Shown here in pieces: positions 46,283 to 57,137 of a DNA stretch of 64,000 bases. Numbering within the stretch: position 1 is the stretch's first letter; the number at the start of each line of letters is the position of its first letter. The stretch is from Lepas anatifera (lineage: Eukaryota; Arthropoda; Thecostraca; Lepadidae). The position numbers and the translations under genes are program-made. The stretch covers positions 930,001-994,000 of the forward strand of contig JAOTON010002193.1 of the NCBI GenBank assembly GCA_034440635.1. Reading direction: 5' to 3'. The notes below the pieces were generated by a model. It worked only from the letters and a program-made list of their open reading frames with translations. It searched no databases and was not told where the DNA came from.

Positions 46283-46440
46283 GCGCCCGCTCCATCATGG
46301 AGGATATCGGCGGCAAGGTGCCTGTCCAGGAGGTGATCTTCCTCGCTCGAGAGCATCCGTTCGACCATGACGTGTTCGGCTACATAGTGCTGCTCAGCTT
46401 CAAGACCAACGCCGAGGCTCGCGGCTGGGTTCTCTATTAC
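46283..46440 (+). CDS. Five-exon gene, exon 4
   Basis: The exon is 158 bp, entered in phase 1 and left in phase 0 at TAC|GTAAGC. It reads (Gly) ARSIMEDIGGKVPVQEVIFL, then AREHPFDHDVFGYIVLLSFK and TNAEARGWVLYY. Alternating hydrophobic residues in VFGYIVLLSF and GWVLYY look like beta strands of a folded domain. G/C-rich codon use matches exon 3. No known family is recognised. Confidence 0.8.
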
Positions 46441-47502
46441 GTAAGCGCACCGCTCGCAGCCGCTCGGGCCAGCTCTTGCGTTGCTATAGAGGTGCCGACC
46501 CTTGGTTGTGCTGAACGCCCGCCCTGGAAGGTTCCATCTCTTTAGCAGAGGGGGTTCAGACAGGGGCTACAAGCCCCCTCCCAGTATGAACCCTTTTCAA
46601 CAGCCAGAACACTAATTTCCCCTCCGTTGAAAACCAAACCCAATTTGTAATACAAGGTGTGTAAATCGTCGAATGATGCGTCGCTTCCATTTGTTTACTC
46701 ACCGGCAATGGGACAGTGCAGCATTGCTTATCACAACGGAAGCAAGGGGGCACGTACCACATGTGGAGTCGTTACATTTTCCTCGACAATTTCTAAATAC
46801 TGGGCCTTGTTTCCAACACGTCACACTAAAAACTATGTCAGGGTATTAGCGAACCTTGTTTTGATGGCCATCAGGATCTCACTCAAAATGCGTTGCCAGG
46901 AATGTCGACGCCAGTCTTAGAGCACAGCCCGAAAGGTCCGGACATCGCTCGAAATAGAGTGTCCACCCAGAAAGCACCAGCGGATCCATGTGCCCCGAGG
47001 GTTTATGTCTCCTTCAGGCTGAAAACTCTTCTTGTTACCTTTTTCAGATACAGACTTAAAATTTCACCCATATAATTAACACCTGGGGGCCTTCATTTGG
47101 TCATTGCTACAGTCCCTTGCGGACGACAATTTTAGGTGTTGTGAGAGAGTGGGGTATTTCAAAGGTCCTATCAGTAAGTTACGAGTCTAAATTTTCCAGA
47201 GGGGCATTCACGTGGCCAAACGGGAATCTGCAGATGTCAATTGAATGACAGTCCCAATGAAGGAACCCAGGGATCACATTTTTCCTGAGTCACCTTTTAA
47301 ATTAAACATTAATGCGCATTTCTCATAAATTTCGGGCATTTCAATCTGTTTGTCCATTAAAGGCGCCTTCGACACTTCACATGGCCGCACAGGTGGAGAG
47401 GGGGTGCCTCAGCACATTTAAGGGATAGAGGGCATCTACCCACTTCGTCCCCCACTGGATGAATCGCTATGGTACTGACTGCCGCTTTTGCCGGTGCTTC
47501 AG
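46441..47502 (+). other. Intron 4
   Basis: The 1062-bp intron starts GTAAGC and ends GCTTCAG. It holds nothing I can identify. Confidence 0.6.
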
Positions 47503-47595
47503 GTGCAGAAGCTGCGGGTGGAGCGATGGTTCGGCTACATGACACTGTACGCCACCGCTCCCAGTTACAAGAAACAGAGAGTCTCTGCCTCCTGA
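47503..47595 (+). CDS. Five-exon gene, exon 5 (C-terminus and stop)
   Basis: The exon follows GCTTCAG and reads VQKLRVERWFGYMTLYATAP, then SYKKQRVSAS and TGA at 47593-47595. The WFGYMTLYA stretch continues the aromatic, strand-like pattern of exon 4. The last 11 codons and the stop are also the first unit of the following 42-bp minisatellite. No convincing GT donor precedes the stop, so I take this as the terminal exon. If a weak donor at AGA|GTC were used, the gene would continue beyond. Confidence 0.72.
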   Translation: MQKLRVERWFGYMTLYATAPSYKKQRVSAS

Positions 47596-48445
47596 GCCGC
47601 ACCCAGCAACAAGAAACATAGAGACTGCCTCCTGAACCGCACCCAGAAACAAAAACAGAGAGCCTCTGCCTCCTGAGTCGCACCCAGCAACAAGAAACAG
47701 AGAGACTGCCTCCTGAGCCGCACCCAGCAACAACAAACAGAGAGTCTCTGCCTCCTGAGCCGCACCAAGCAACAAGAAACATGAGACTGCCTACTGAACC
47801 GCACCCAGCAACAAAAACAGAGAGTCTCTGCCTCCTGAGTCGCACCCAGCAACAAGAAACGAGAGACTGCCTCCTGAACCGCACCCAGCAACAAGAAACA
47901 GAGCGTCTCTGCCTCCTGAGCCGCATCACAAGAAACAGAAAGTATCTGCCTCCTGAGCCTCACCCAGCAACAAGAAACAGAGAGTCTCTGCCTCCTGAGC
48001 CGCACAACAAGAAACAGAGAGTCTCTGCCTCCTAAGCCACTCCCAGCAACAAGAAACAGAGAGTCTCTGCCTCCTGAGCCGCATCACAAGAAACAGAGAG
48101 ACTCTGCCTCTTGAGCCGCACCACCACAAGAAACAGATTCTCTGCCTCCTGAGCCACTCCCAGCAACAAGAAACAGAGTCTCTGCCTCCTGAGCCGCATC
48201 ACAAGAAACAGAGGGACTCTGCCTCCTGAGCCACTCCCAGCAACAAGAAACAGAGAGTCTCTGCCTCCTGAGCTGTACCACAAGAACCAGAGAGACTCTG
48301 CTTCCTGATCTGCACCCAGTAACAAGAAACAGAGAGACTCTGCCTCCTGAGCCCTTCGCAGCCAAACAAAAGACAGTGCCTCTGCCTTATGCGTCGCACC
48401 ACAAGAAACAGAGCCTATGCCTCCTGAGCTGCAAACAGCTACAAG
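47560..48445 (+). repeat. 42-bp minisatellite amplifying the last codons and stop of the gene
   Basis: The unit is approximately CCCAGCAACAAGAAACAGAG followed by AGTCTCTGCCTCCTGAGCCG and CA. The first unit is inside exon 5 (CCCAGTTACAAGAAACAGAG...TCCTGA). About twenty further units follow, with deletions and substitutions increasing downstream. Most intact units keep the codon string for KKQRVSAS and the TGA. Long minus-strand frames (47565-48005 and others, Leu-Leu-Gly-Ala and Gln-Glu-Ala rich) are artefacts of the repeat. It would form the 3' untranslated region of the transcript. Confidence 0.93.
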
Positions 48446-48689
48446 ATCCAAGATACGCGCCTGACACCTGCGTGCACTCTTCTCTTTAGACTTACGAGCC
48501 CAATGTATAGCATTCACGAGTGCCTATTGTGGTGCCCATTACCGTTATTCTGTGATATATTAGCTGAGCGGGTGGACATGCCGCATCACCCAGCTACGTG
48601 TGGTCTCTCTAAATGATAGGTAGCGGATTAGCGGGAACGGTTTCTAGAACCAAATAGAAGCCCCGTAGCGGGTAGCGGAATTTTTTTAA
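48446..48689. other. Sequence downstream of the array
   Basis: No polyadenylation signal or other feature could be placed with confidence. Confidence 0.3.
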
Positions 48690-49135
48690 ACCTCAACCGC
48701 CACCTGATGTTGCTGTATTCAATATTGTCCAAGTTATAGACACAGACAATTTCGAAAGCCGTGACCTTTGGTGAATTCTGATGAACTTTGTATTGACCTG
48801 ATCTCAAAATGAATGGGAGCGTGCAGATTTGCCCTTTCAAGAGATTTCAAATGATGTTTAGAAACATGATCTAGTTCTTCTAGAAGTCGAGTTACACCCT
48901 AGTTTTGTCAGCCTCATTTTAGAAGGCCATAATCGCCTTACACGAGTTTAGGCATGACGTCATAACTCGTTGACCTGACCTGACCTGACTTGATGCCAAT
49001 TTTTTGTCACAAGTTGTCAAATTGATCACCCTAGAGATTTGCAAAATGACTCGCCTCTCATTTAGATAGACCCGGAACCGTTCGCAAAAAAACCGAGAGG
49101 GAGTCCGATCAGACCCCCCTCCCCGCGGTGAAGGG
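48690..49135 (-). mobile_element. TTAA element, group VI copy 3 (reverse, partial)
   Basis: It is the reverse complement of the group VI left half: GAGTTACACCCTAGTTTTGTCAG then CGTTGACCTGACCTGACCTGA, ending in CCCGCGGTGAAGGG at TTAG (49136-49139). The other end is not visible. Confidence 0.65.
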
Positions 49136-49139
49136 TTAG

Positions 49140-49484
49140 ACAGTTGGTCCAGTGGCGAAGTTTGAGGACAGCGTCCCCGCCTGGTTCGCTAGTGTGGAGC
49201 GTGTGCCCTCTCTCCTCTGGTGGATGCTACAACAAGTCCATCAATCTTAGGAATGTGAGGAGTAGTTTCGCCAGAATATTAGATGGTTAAAAATATACGA
49301 CGTGTGGGAGCAACGGGTGCTCAATAATTATAACAAAATATTTAAATCTGTATTCATTTGTCAACATGTGTGAACAGGTATGCACCCTGTATTTGGGATC
49401 AAAACGTTTCCTGATCCTATGGACGTGAGCTGGTGGTATCTTGACGTTCCGTAAGCAAAGAAAGTGACTTAAACACCACACATT
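49140..49484. other. Unannotated intergenic sequence
   Basis: Nothing is supported. Confidence 0.35.
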
Positions 49485-50836
49485 AAAGGGAATGTGGCAC
49501 CCTGGTGCAATTCCAGGCTGTAGTGGTTTTAAGGGAAATCTGTAAAGAAAATAATGAATTTGGCCTTTTACTGCTTAAAAATGGCCAATAGCTCTAATAT
49601 TTCGTTTTGTTTGATTTTCTGCGGTTAGCAATTAACACGCGCATTGACAGAGGGCGGATACCTGTCCCCTCGAGCTTTCTGGAGATAGCTTAAAAACGGC
49701 GGCGCGTAGCGCCGCCGTACTGGCATACCTTTTCATGATCATATTTACAACTTCTGTCAAAATTTTAAGCTTAGGTCATCAAGTCAGGTCACCAGTACAG
49801 GTCAAGTGATCCGAACTCAAAAAGTTTAAGATATAATAAGTCGGAGAGGGTGAACTTATCCGATTGAAACTCATATCACATAAAGGGCCCACCGAGTTCT
49901 CTAAAAATGTTCTGGTTTTTTATATCGATGACCTAAGGTCAGGTACGAGCCATGACCTCTCCATTGCTAATACGTGGGGAAAATGGTTTTAACTGATAAC
50001 TTAGTAATAGATGGTGATGAGCGTTTATTTTAACTGCATTATATTTGCCTTGTATTGCAGTTCTAATGATATGCAGTTTACCTAATTTGACCTTGACCTC
50101 ACCTCAGTCAGGTCAAATCCTTGGTTTGACCTAGAAGGTCATGTATGTATCATTGGATTTGGCTCACTGCGAGGATTCCAATAGTCTAAAATGTTTTACT
50201 CTATCTTTACTTGTTCAGATGAAATGACCGAAAACCTTCATTTACATGTTATCCCTATGACGGCATGTTTTGGCCTCTAGTGACCTTAAATGTGACCTGA
50301 CCAAAAATGGCTCGAATATTTTGATAGAGAAGTGGATGGGCACCCACAACTTTACTGTTTTTCGCTATCTAGCATGGTTCTCGAGATATTAGGGGAGGGG
50401 GAGCCGCCCTTTCCCGTCAAGGCGAAGGTGGCTCAGACCCCGTCATGCGCGTGCTAAAGTCTCCAAATAAGCCTGACGTGAAATCGGCGTTGAGCTGGCA
50501 ATGCTTTGGACCAGATTGAACCTGTTTGATTTGGGCCAAGATAGATACGAATACCAATAACGGGTTTAAAGATAAAGAGGTTTATAGGTAAGAAAATATA
50601 CGCATTTTTTTCGCGCAGCATGCGTAGCGGGGCTTGAGCATGCCGTCATTTTCCTGGGATCACTTCATAGCACGTAAACATAACCGGGGATAACAGGCTC
50701 CGTTTGGTGTGAATTTTTACTTTTTCTCCATGAACGGTAGGTTGTTGGATAAATGAAAATCGATCAAGTAGTTTCTTGAAATGCTCCATCACATGGCAAT
50801 TTCTGTTCAAATCACATTACAAAAGTGCCACATGGG
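49485..50836 (+). mobile_element. MITE-450 family, copy E, split by a group I element
   Basis: The left part (49485-49635) begins TTAAAGGGAATGTGGCACC and continues with GGCCAATAGCTCTAATATTT. The right part (50458-50836) ends CAAATCACATTACAAAAGTGCCACAT. In between lies the group I element 49636-50453. Both parts are more diverged than copies C and D, consistent with an older element that became a target. The expected final TCCCTTTAA is displaced by the SINE that follows. Confidence 0.78.
49636..50453 (+). mobile_element. TTAA element, group I copy 2, nested in MITE copy E
   Basis: The element is 818 bp: CACGCGCATTGACAG after TTAA (49632-49635) and CGTCATGCGCGTG before CTAA (50454-50457). It is collinear with 32284-33141. 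It carries the GGCGGCGCGTAGCGCCGCCG palindrome near 49697 and AGGTCA clusters. Confidence 0.9.
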
Positions 50837-51035
50837 GGGAATGGATGGCTCACTAGATAGACTCAAAATCTTCTAAGCCACTGGACCCAGGTTCAAGTCC
50901 CGGCGGAGCCTATGAATATGTCGATCTGATCCCCCATATCCCTCCCAACAGAGTGAGAGTTGGCGACGCCGTATAACCTTGGCAGTTGGTGCGTCGTTAA
51001 ACCTTAACAATTATCATGAAGGTGCCTTGTCCCCC
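50837..51035 (+). mobile_element. tRNA-derived SINE, copy 2
   Basis: The head has an A-box-like TGGCTCACTAGATAGACTC and a B box AGGTTCAAGTCCC. The body ends TTGGCGACGCCGTATAACCT, TGGCAGTTGGTGCGTCGTTA and ACAATTATCATGAAG, matching the SINE at 30930. It is inserted at the right end of MITE copy E: AAAGTGCCACAT before it and GAAGGTGCC downstream may be a decayed target duplication. Confidence 0.78.
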
Positions 51036-52977
51036 TAAAAGGAAACGTTACGACTTTATGACAGGATTCGAACCTGACCAGCCTTGTGCCTGCCGAAAAT
51101 TACATTCTAAAAACACTTTTTCACTTCACTTTTTGTTTATGGACGATCGATGAGTACTTCGGCATGAGTAAATACACTTTGTATCAGCATTATTATACGC
51201 TGAGCCGGGATGTGGTGTCACTGGCCTTAAAGCGAATGGACTATAGTAGCATACCTAACATACCATACCTATAATAGCATACCTTACCAAAATTCCAAGA
51301 AAGACTGTTTATGGAAGACATAAGTCTGGAAATCCGGAAACCACATTTTGTTTCCATGCTCCATGACTCAGGACAACTATAAGCAGGGCATTTTTTAAGG
51401 AAAAGTCAGTGGGGGGCATTTCTTGAGCTGGCCATTATAGTGTCTTCAAGGTGTCAATACCCCATTTTGAGGGGGCTTAATAAAACTGAGACGCGTTAGT
51501 GTTAAAAAATGTTTCTCAATTTTTAGTTATTCCAAGTCTAGAGATTATAGATGCTGTCCAGGGCTGCCAGGTTTGTTCCGCGAAAAAGGTCAAACCAAGT
51601 TAGAAAAAGGGCCAAAGAGGGGCAAATTTTTATTTCCACTAAAATAGCCAAATAAACACCACAAATACCAGATTTGAGGCGAAAACGACCCCTAGCGGTA
51701 GTCATAAAACCACAGAAAAAGCGACTTGTATCACTGTTTAAAACTAATTGTTGACAGTTTGATATTGACTTGACGCAATATTTTTGGCACACTACCCATC
51801 TAATAGGAAGCCAGGGGTGCCCTTCCAACCCCGCGTGGCCACCGAATGATTTTATCCACATAAACAGAACATTTATTGGGATCATCAATCTCCCCCCCAC
51901 TTTTTGACCAAAAATTTCCTGATCTCAGTCAAAATGGGAGTAAACCTGAAATTTGTATAACCAGCCGCTGCGGAAGGTAACGAGGAGCCCAAATTAGAAA
52001 AGTTTTTGGTACTAACGTGGAAAGTTTTCTGTCAGCATCAGGTTGAAGCTTGGCTGGCCCCCTCACGTTTTGCCGGTGGCGACGCTTATGCTACCACCAC
52101 AATAATAAATAAAAGGCTAAGTACTTCATACTGCCACACCAGCAACCAGTCTTACGCACTTCGGCTGCTCTGTGTCCCGTCTAATCCACGAACGAGCTCT
52201 TGGCGCTGACAACTGACTGCGTGTGAAATGAGAGCAACATGCAATGTCACGGTATTGGCTGGGATGTTGGCTTCCGGTCGGATAGAACAGGGTGTTTGAT
52301 TGGTTGTAGGCCAGCGTTCTTCTCCAGCGTTGTGATTAGTTCATGCTGAGGCTGCTTTGCCGGGATTTCCCGTAACTACGCGGTTTGTTTCGTCTTCGCC
52401 CGATGGAGTAGACAGCCACGGGTGGACATTTTTAACACAATTTTTGTGGATTGCCAATTTGGGACCAGAAATAGAACAAAGTTATAATTATCGGGTGGTG
52501 TTCTGTCTTATTTTCGTTAGACAACTCAGCATTTGATAAATTTTAAGTCATCTGTCTATTTCACTGGAGGGGCCAATTTCCGGGCACTGGGGGGATTTCG
52601 GCCGACAGGGGGGGGCAAATGGCCCCCTGTTAACATGTTAAAAAATGGCCTGACTATAAGGCCTTTTCTTACGATCTAAAATGTTATCAAAACAGAACGT
52701 GGCTCCCTTGGGGTTGAACTATATCATAGTGTGTAATTGCAAATCTGGTGGCTAGGGTGCCGCTCGCAGCATGGCAACGTTACGACAGCGATTTCATTTT
52801 TAACATGCATCACGTGACATGCGTGGCAGTGACACATTTAGATTTTAGACCAAATAGATTGCTGATGATCCGATTTTTATGAGTGTTGCAATCGGGTGGA
52901 AAGTGAGTCATTCGTAGTTCGAATTAAGGCCTCAAGATCCATTATTTTAACACCCATCCCGGTGACCCTCTGAGCAA
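51036..52977. other. Unannotated intergenic sequence
   Basis: No gene is supported in 1.9 kb. The minus-strand frame at 51538-51900 (120 residues) shows no motif. Confidence 0.35.
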
Positions 52978-53950
52978 CCTTCGTCCTGGTGTAGGGGTGT
53001 TCAAACACCCCCCTTCTATCTCGGCTCATATGCGGGATACCGAAAAAACGCGAAAGCAGGTAAATAGCTCTTAAAAATTAATGAAGCAAACTACATCACA
53101 CACTTTTTGGCCCAGGTCATATTGAGGTTATGACAAGTCAAAGAAGTTGACAGGCTAGAGAGGACTTCCTGGGCTTTAGTGTCTGACAGAGTTGAGTTAG
53201 AATAAGTTTGCAGGCACCATTCGCTTCCTCTCGTTAGGGCAAATCAAATGCTCTATAATATGACCATGCTAGGTCAAAACATCAAAGTGTCGTGATCTAA
53301 GGTCAGGTCCATGTCACCTTTTGACCTAACATGGTCAATATGCATATCAATTGGCTCGCAGTAATGATTGGATCAAAACAAAAGCGCTATCATCATTCCC
53401 TGCGAAGTTGTTGACCTAAGTGTGAAAAACCTGCTTAAAACCTGCTTAAGTGGTCCCAGATGACCTTTCAGAGGTCACAGGTCCAAACTTGCAGCATGAA
53501 CCTGGCGATGGGCTTAGGATACTACGATTTGGAGAAAAGGAAGTTACTCTAAGCTGTACCTACAGAAATAGAATCATCGCCCAATCCTGTTTGCCCCATG
53601 CATTTCCGATGGAGGGGTCATGAAGCGTATGTACATGGCCCAAGGTCATCAATATGAAAAATCCGGGAAAATATTTTATAGTACTTGGTAAACCCACTAT
53701 GTAATATGAACTTCAGATGGATAGATTCACCTATTTTTTACTTATGCTAACATAAACGTTTTTGGAGGTGAGGTCACTTGACCTGCATTGGTGACCTGAC
53801 CTGAGATGACTCGACCTTAACATATTGGGAAAAGTCGCAGAATTGATCAGGAATAAGGCGTGTCAAGTACGGCGGCATTTTGCGCCGCCGTTTTTGGTGC
53901 CGCCGGAAAAACCCGAGGGGGTGTTCAAACACTCCCCACCAGGGACAGGG
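52978..53950 (-). mobile_element. TTAA element, group IV copy 3 (reverse)
   Basis: The element is 973 bp, with ends CCTTCGTCCTGGTGTAGGGG and CTCCCCACCAGGGACAGGG, inverted repeats of group IV. The flanks GCAA and TTGA are decayed TTAA. The characteristic AGTACGGCGGCATTTTGCGC and TGACCTGACCTGAGATGA blocks lie at the right, so it is inverted relative to copies 1 and 2. Confidence 0.87.
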
Positions 53951-54957
53951 TTGAACTTTAAAGTGTGTAGAAACTTTACAGAGGGCTGTGGGTTAAATGA
54001 AACATGCCTATAGTGGTTTCTCAACACGCTCTACAAAACTCTTATATCAGTTCAAAAGCCATAATAAAGGTGGGAGTAACCTTTAAACCACGCTGCTCTC
54101 AGGACTACTTGTAACGCATGTACCGACTTAGAAGCCGCCAATGCACAGTGATGCAGCGGGACGAGAATGCCAGAAACGACTTTCCAGAATTGACATCAAA
54201 TGTAAGCGATGCGTTGGATAATCTTTTTGGAACCCGGAAAACCATCATCATTTCCTCCCTCTAGCATACCTCATTGGTTTCACAGGAGCTGAAACTTGAA
54301 ACTTACTCTGCCTCGCTAAATACGGGTATCTGGTCAGAGATAATAGCGTGATCTAAAACGTCAATAACAGGTGCTCACACCTCGCCATTCATAAAAAACG
54401 TATACTACCGTGAAGCTTGGGATGTTTGCGACCTTCTCGTTACAAAAATATGGTTCTAACTGCTCCGGAGAATGCAGTGAGTTTGTTTTAATAAACATAT
54501 TTTTCGGAACTAAAATTTATAACATACATCATATTTCCTTAGACTGGCAAAAAGGCACAGCCAGAATCAGCTAGAAAATCGTACCATGTATTCTGGGAAG
54601 TGTTTTCTTTACATTGGCGGAATTCGTAGGTCGGCAACCGACGGCCGAGAAAAGTTATGACAGTTTTAGTGAGCGCAACTTCTACCCGAAGTCGGCGGGC
54701 GGTTGTGGCAATGGTGCGCGCGGCATCCACCAATCGACGTGTATTATTTCATTTCTCCAATCAAATGACACATTTAAATGGGGGAGGAAGGGGGTAAAAC
54801 ATCACAAAATTTGCGTTATGTTATTGATGGACAGCCTCTAATTGAAGGAGGCAATTAAGTTGAAAGGCAGGGGGGTAAGTTGAGACAGCGAAAGCATGTT
54901 GTTCAATAGTTCTTGCCGGCTGTTAATGTTTAACAGTGGTTATCTTCTGATGATGTT
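53951..54957. other. Unannotated intergenic sequence
   Basis: Nothing is supported. Confidence 0.35.
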
Positions 54958-54961
54958 TTAA

Positions 54962-55680
54962 CACGCGCATTGACGGGGGTCTAAGCCACCTTCGCTTTGA
55001 CGGGGGCGGGTATCCCCCTAAGATCTCAAGAACCACGGTAGGTAGCGAAAAACGGTAAAGGGCGTTGGGTTGTCCATCCGCTTCTCCATCGAAAACATTT
55101 GAACCATTTTTTTGTCAGGTCACATTTGAGGTCACGAGAGGTCAAAACATGCCGTCATAGGGATACCATGTAAATTAAGTTTTTCGGCCATTACATCTGA
55201 ACAAGTAAAGATAGAGCAAAACGACTTAAGCCATTAGAACCGCAAAGCTTAGGCGAGTCTAATGCAGCTAATACAAATGCTCTATCACCATTAGTTACTG
55301 AGTTATTCCGTAAAAAAACATTTTCCCGTGTATTTCCAATGGAGAGGTCATGCCTCGTACCTGGCCTTAGGTCATCGATATAAAAAATACCGGAACACAT
55401 TTTAGAGAACTCGGTAGGGCCATTATGTGATATGAGTTTCAATCGGATAAGTTCACCCTGCTCCGACTTATGCTATCTTAAACTTTTTTGAGGTCGGGTC
55501 ACTTGACCTGTACTGGTGACCTGACCTGAGATGACCTAACCTTAAGATTTTCACAGAAGTTGTAAAAATGATGAGGGAAAAGGTATGCCAAGTACGGTGG
55601 CGCTACGCGCCGCCGTTTTTCTGCTATCTCCGAAAAACCCGAGGGGGAGGCGGGTACCCACCCCCCAGTCAATGCGCGTG
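54962..55680 (-). mobile_element. TTAA element, group I copy 3 (reverse)
   Basis: The element is 719 bp and bounded by TTAA at 54958-54961 and 55681-55684. The ends CACGCGCATTGAC and GTCAATGCGCGTG are perfect inverted repeats. It is inverted relative to the other group I copies, with GGTGGCGCTACGCGCCGCCG near the right end. Confidence 0.93.
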
Positions 55681-55889
55681 TTAATACCCGACGCTCCCCA
55701 AAATGTGTTCCCAGTGCTAGTAAATACCAGGTGAGAATGCATTTTTCTCTTCTAATGTTTGCCGGCTAACAACTGGGAAAATCCAATCATTAGATCAAAT
55801 TATCAATCATGTGAATTGTTTCCCTTACCATTACCTTTATTCAGCTTATCGTATGGTCAGATTTGCGACTATGTAATTTTTTCATAAAA

Positions 55890-56315
55890 CTACAGTCACT
55901 GTTAGAATCTTTAAAAACCCTCGATAGCCTCTGCATAAAGTAGCACACCCAATGGGTGTTAAGGGGTGCTCTGGTGTCTTCGTTATGGACCTGACATCAA
56001 AATGGATGTCTGCTCTAGATTTTCCTTTACAAGAGCTTTCGAATGGTGTATAGAAACTCGATCTAACTCCTCTAGAAGCCGAGTTACTCCCGGCTTTCGT
56101 CAACTTTGTTTTGAGAACCAACATTGCCTTACATCGGTCTAGAAATTAACTCATCATTCGGTGACCTGACCTGACCTTGTATTGAAATTTTGTCAATATG
56201 TAACGAATTGATTGTGGTTTCCACTTGCTACGCGACATTGCGCTAAACCGAGCCGTTTTTCTCCCATCGCGAAAAATAAAGAAGGGGTAGAATCGACTCC
56301 CTGACAAAAGGAGGG
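55890..56315 (-). mobile_element. TTAA element, group VI copy 4 (reverse, partial)
   Basis: It matches the reverse complement of group VI (CTCCTCTAGAAGCCGAGTTA; TCGGTGACCTGACCTGACCT) and ends in AGGAGGG before TTAA at 56316-56319. The left end is not clear. Confidence 0.65.
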
Positions 56316-56319
56316 TTAA

Positions 56320-57133
56320 GAGGAAAAATTGGTGTGGTTGTTTGAGCTGCTTGATGGAGAGCTTCAATGTGAACCCAAAATAATTTTTATATCATTATTA
56401 TTTAGTGAGCTGTGAATTTCGTCCCGTTTTTCAGGCCTCCTGCATCACTGTGCACTGCGCCAGAACTGGTTTTTGGTTAGACCGGTGCGGATGACTGATC
56501 CCAGCCCTTCTCAACTCTTAAGCCGCACTGGAGGTCCATCCACCATGTCAAGCACAAAAACCTATGCGTCATGGTGTGATGGGAATCCCCACCGTCAGCT
56601 CGACTCCGGGCACCTGTCTCTGGACTCAGGTATTGCAGAACACTGTAGGGACTTTCTGGAATGATCACAATGACGTCGATAGAGTACGCTGTTTGGTTTG
56701 AAAGGTTAGGGAAGCAGCCTTCCCGTGCCTATTACTGTTTCCCGTCCTCTCTTCACTGTGCACGGCGGTTCCAAGGACTTGGGTGGCATTCACAGAACCA
56801 GCACGTGCTTTCTGATCGGAAGTATTATGCAATAAAGCAATGGAAATGTAGTAATATCATTGCTTTTGAAACATCTGAGGGGCCTAGCTGTTAATTCTAA
56901 TTTCGCTTGGAGCCCAGTGGGAGCTGATATTTGAATGTGATAGCCACTATTGAATGCTGTATCGGCACCACCCTCCGACAACGGAGACTGGCGATGTTCT
57001 GCCTACCAGGCCCGATAGACACCAAATGGGCCCTGATCCTCAAACGGAGACAAGGGGTGTTCTGCCTACCAGGCCAGATAGACACCAAATGGGCCCTAAT
57101 CCTCAAACGTAGCAAACCAAGGCGACACCTCTA
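56320..57133. other. Unannotated; contains a 63-bp tandem duplication
   Basis: GTTCTGCCTACCAGGCC...GACACCAAATGGGCCCT occurs at 56996 and again at 57059, a two-unit 63-bp duplication. Opposing open frames cover it without motifs. No gene is supported. Confidence 0.6.
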
Positions 57134-57137
57134 CTAA

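Noticed and set aside
47357..48517. Several minus-strand frames of 90-190 residues rich in Leu, Gly, Ala, Gln and Glu
   Set aside because: They are reverse readings of the 42-bp minisatellite that begins in exon 5.
30930..51035. Functional tRNA genes at 30.93 and 50.84 kb
   Set aside because: Promoter boxes are present but the sequences do not fold into a complete cloverleaf by eye, and each continues into a shared non-tRNA tail, as in SINEs.
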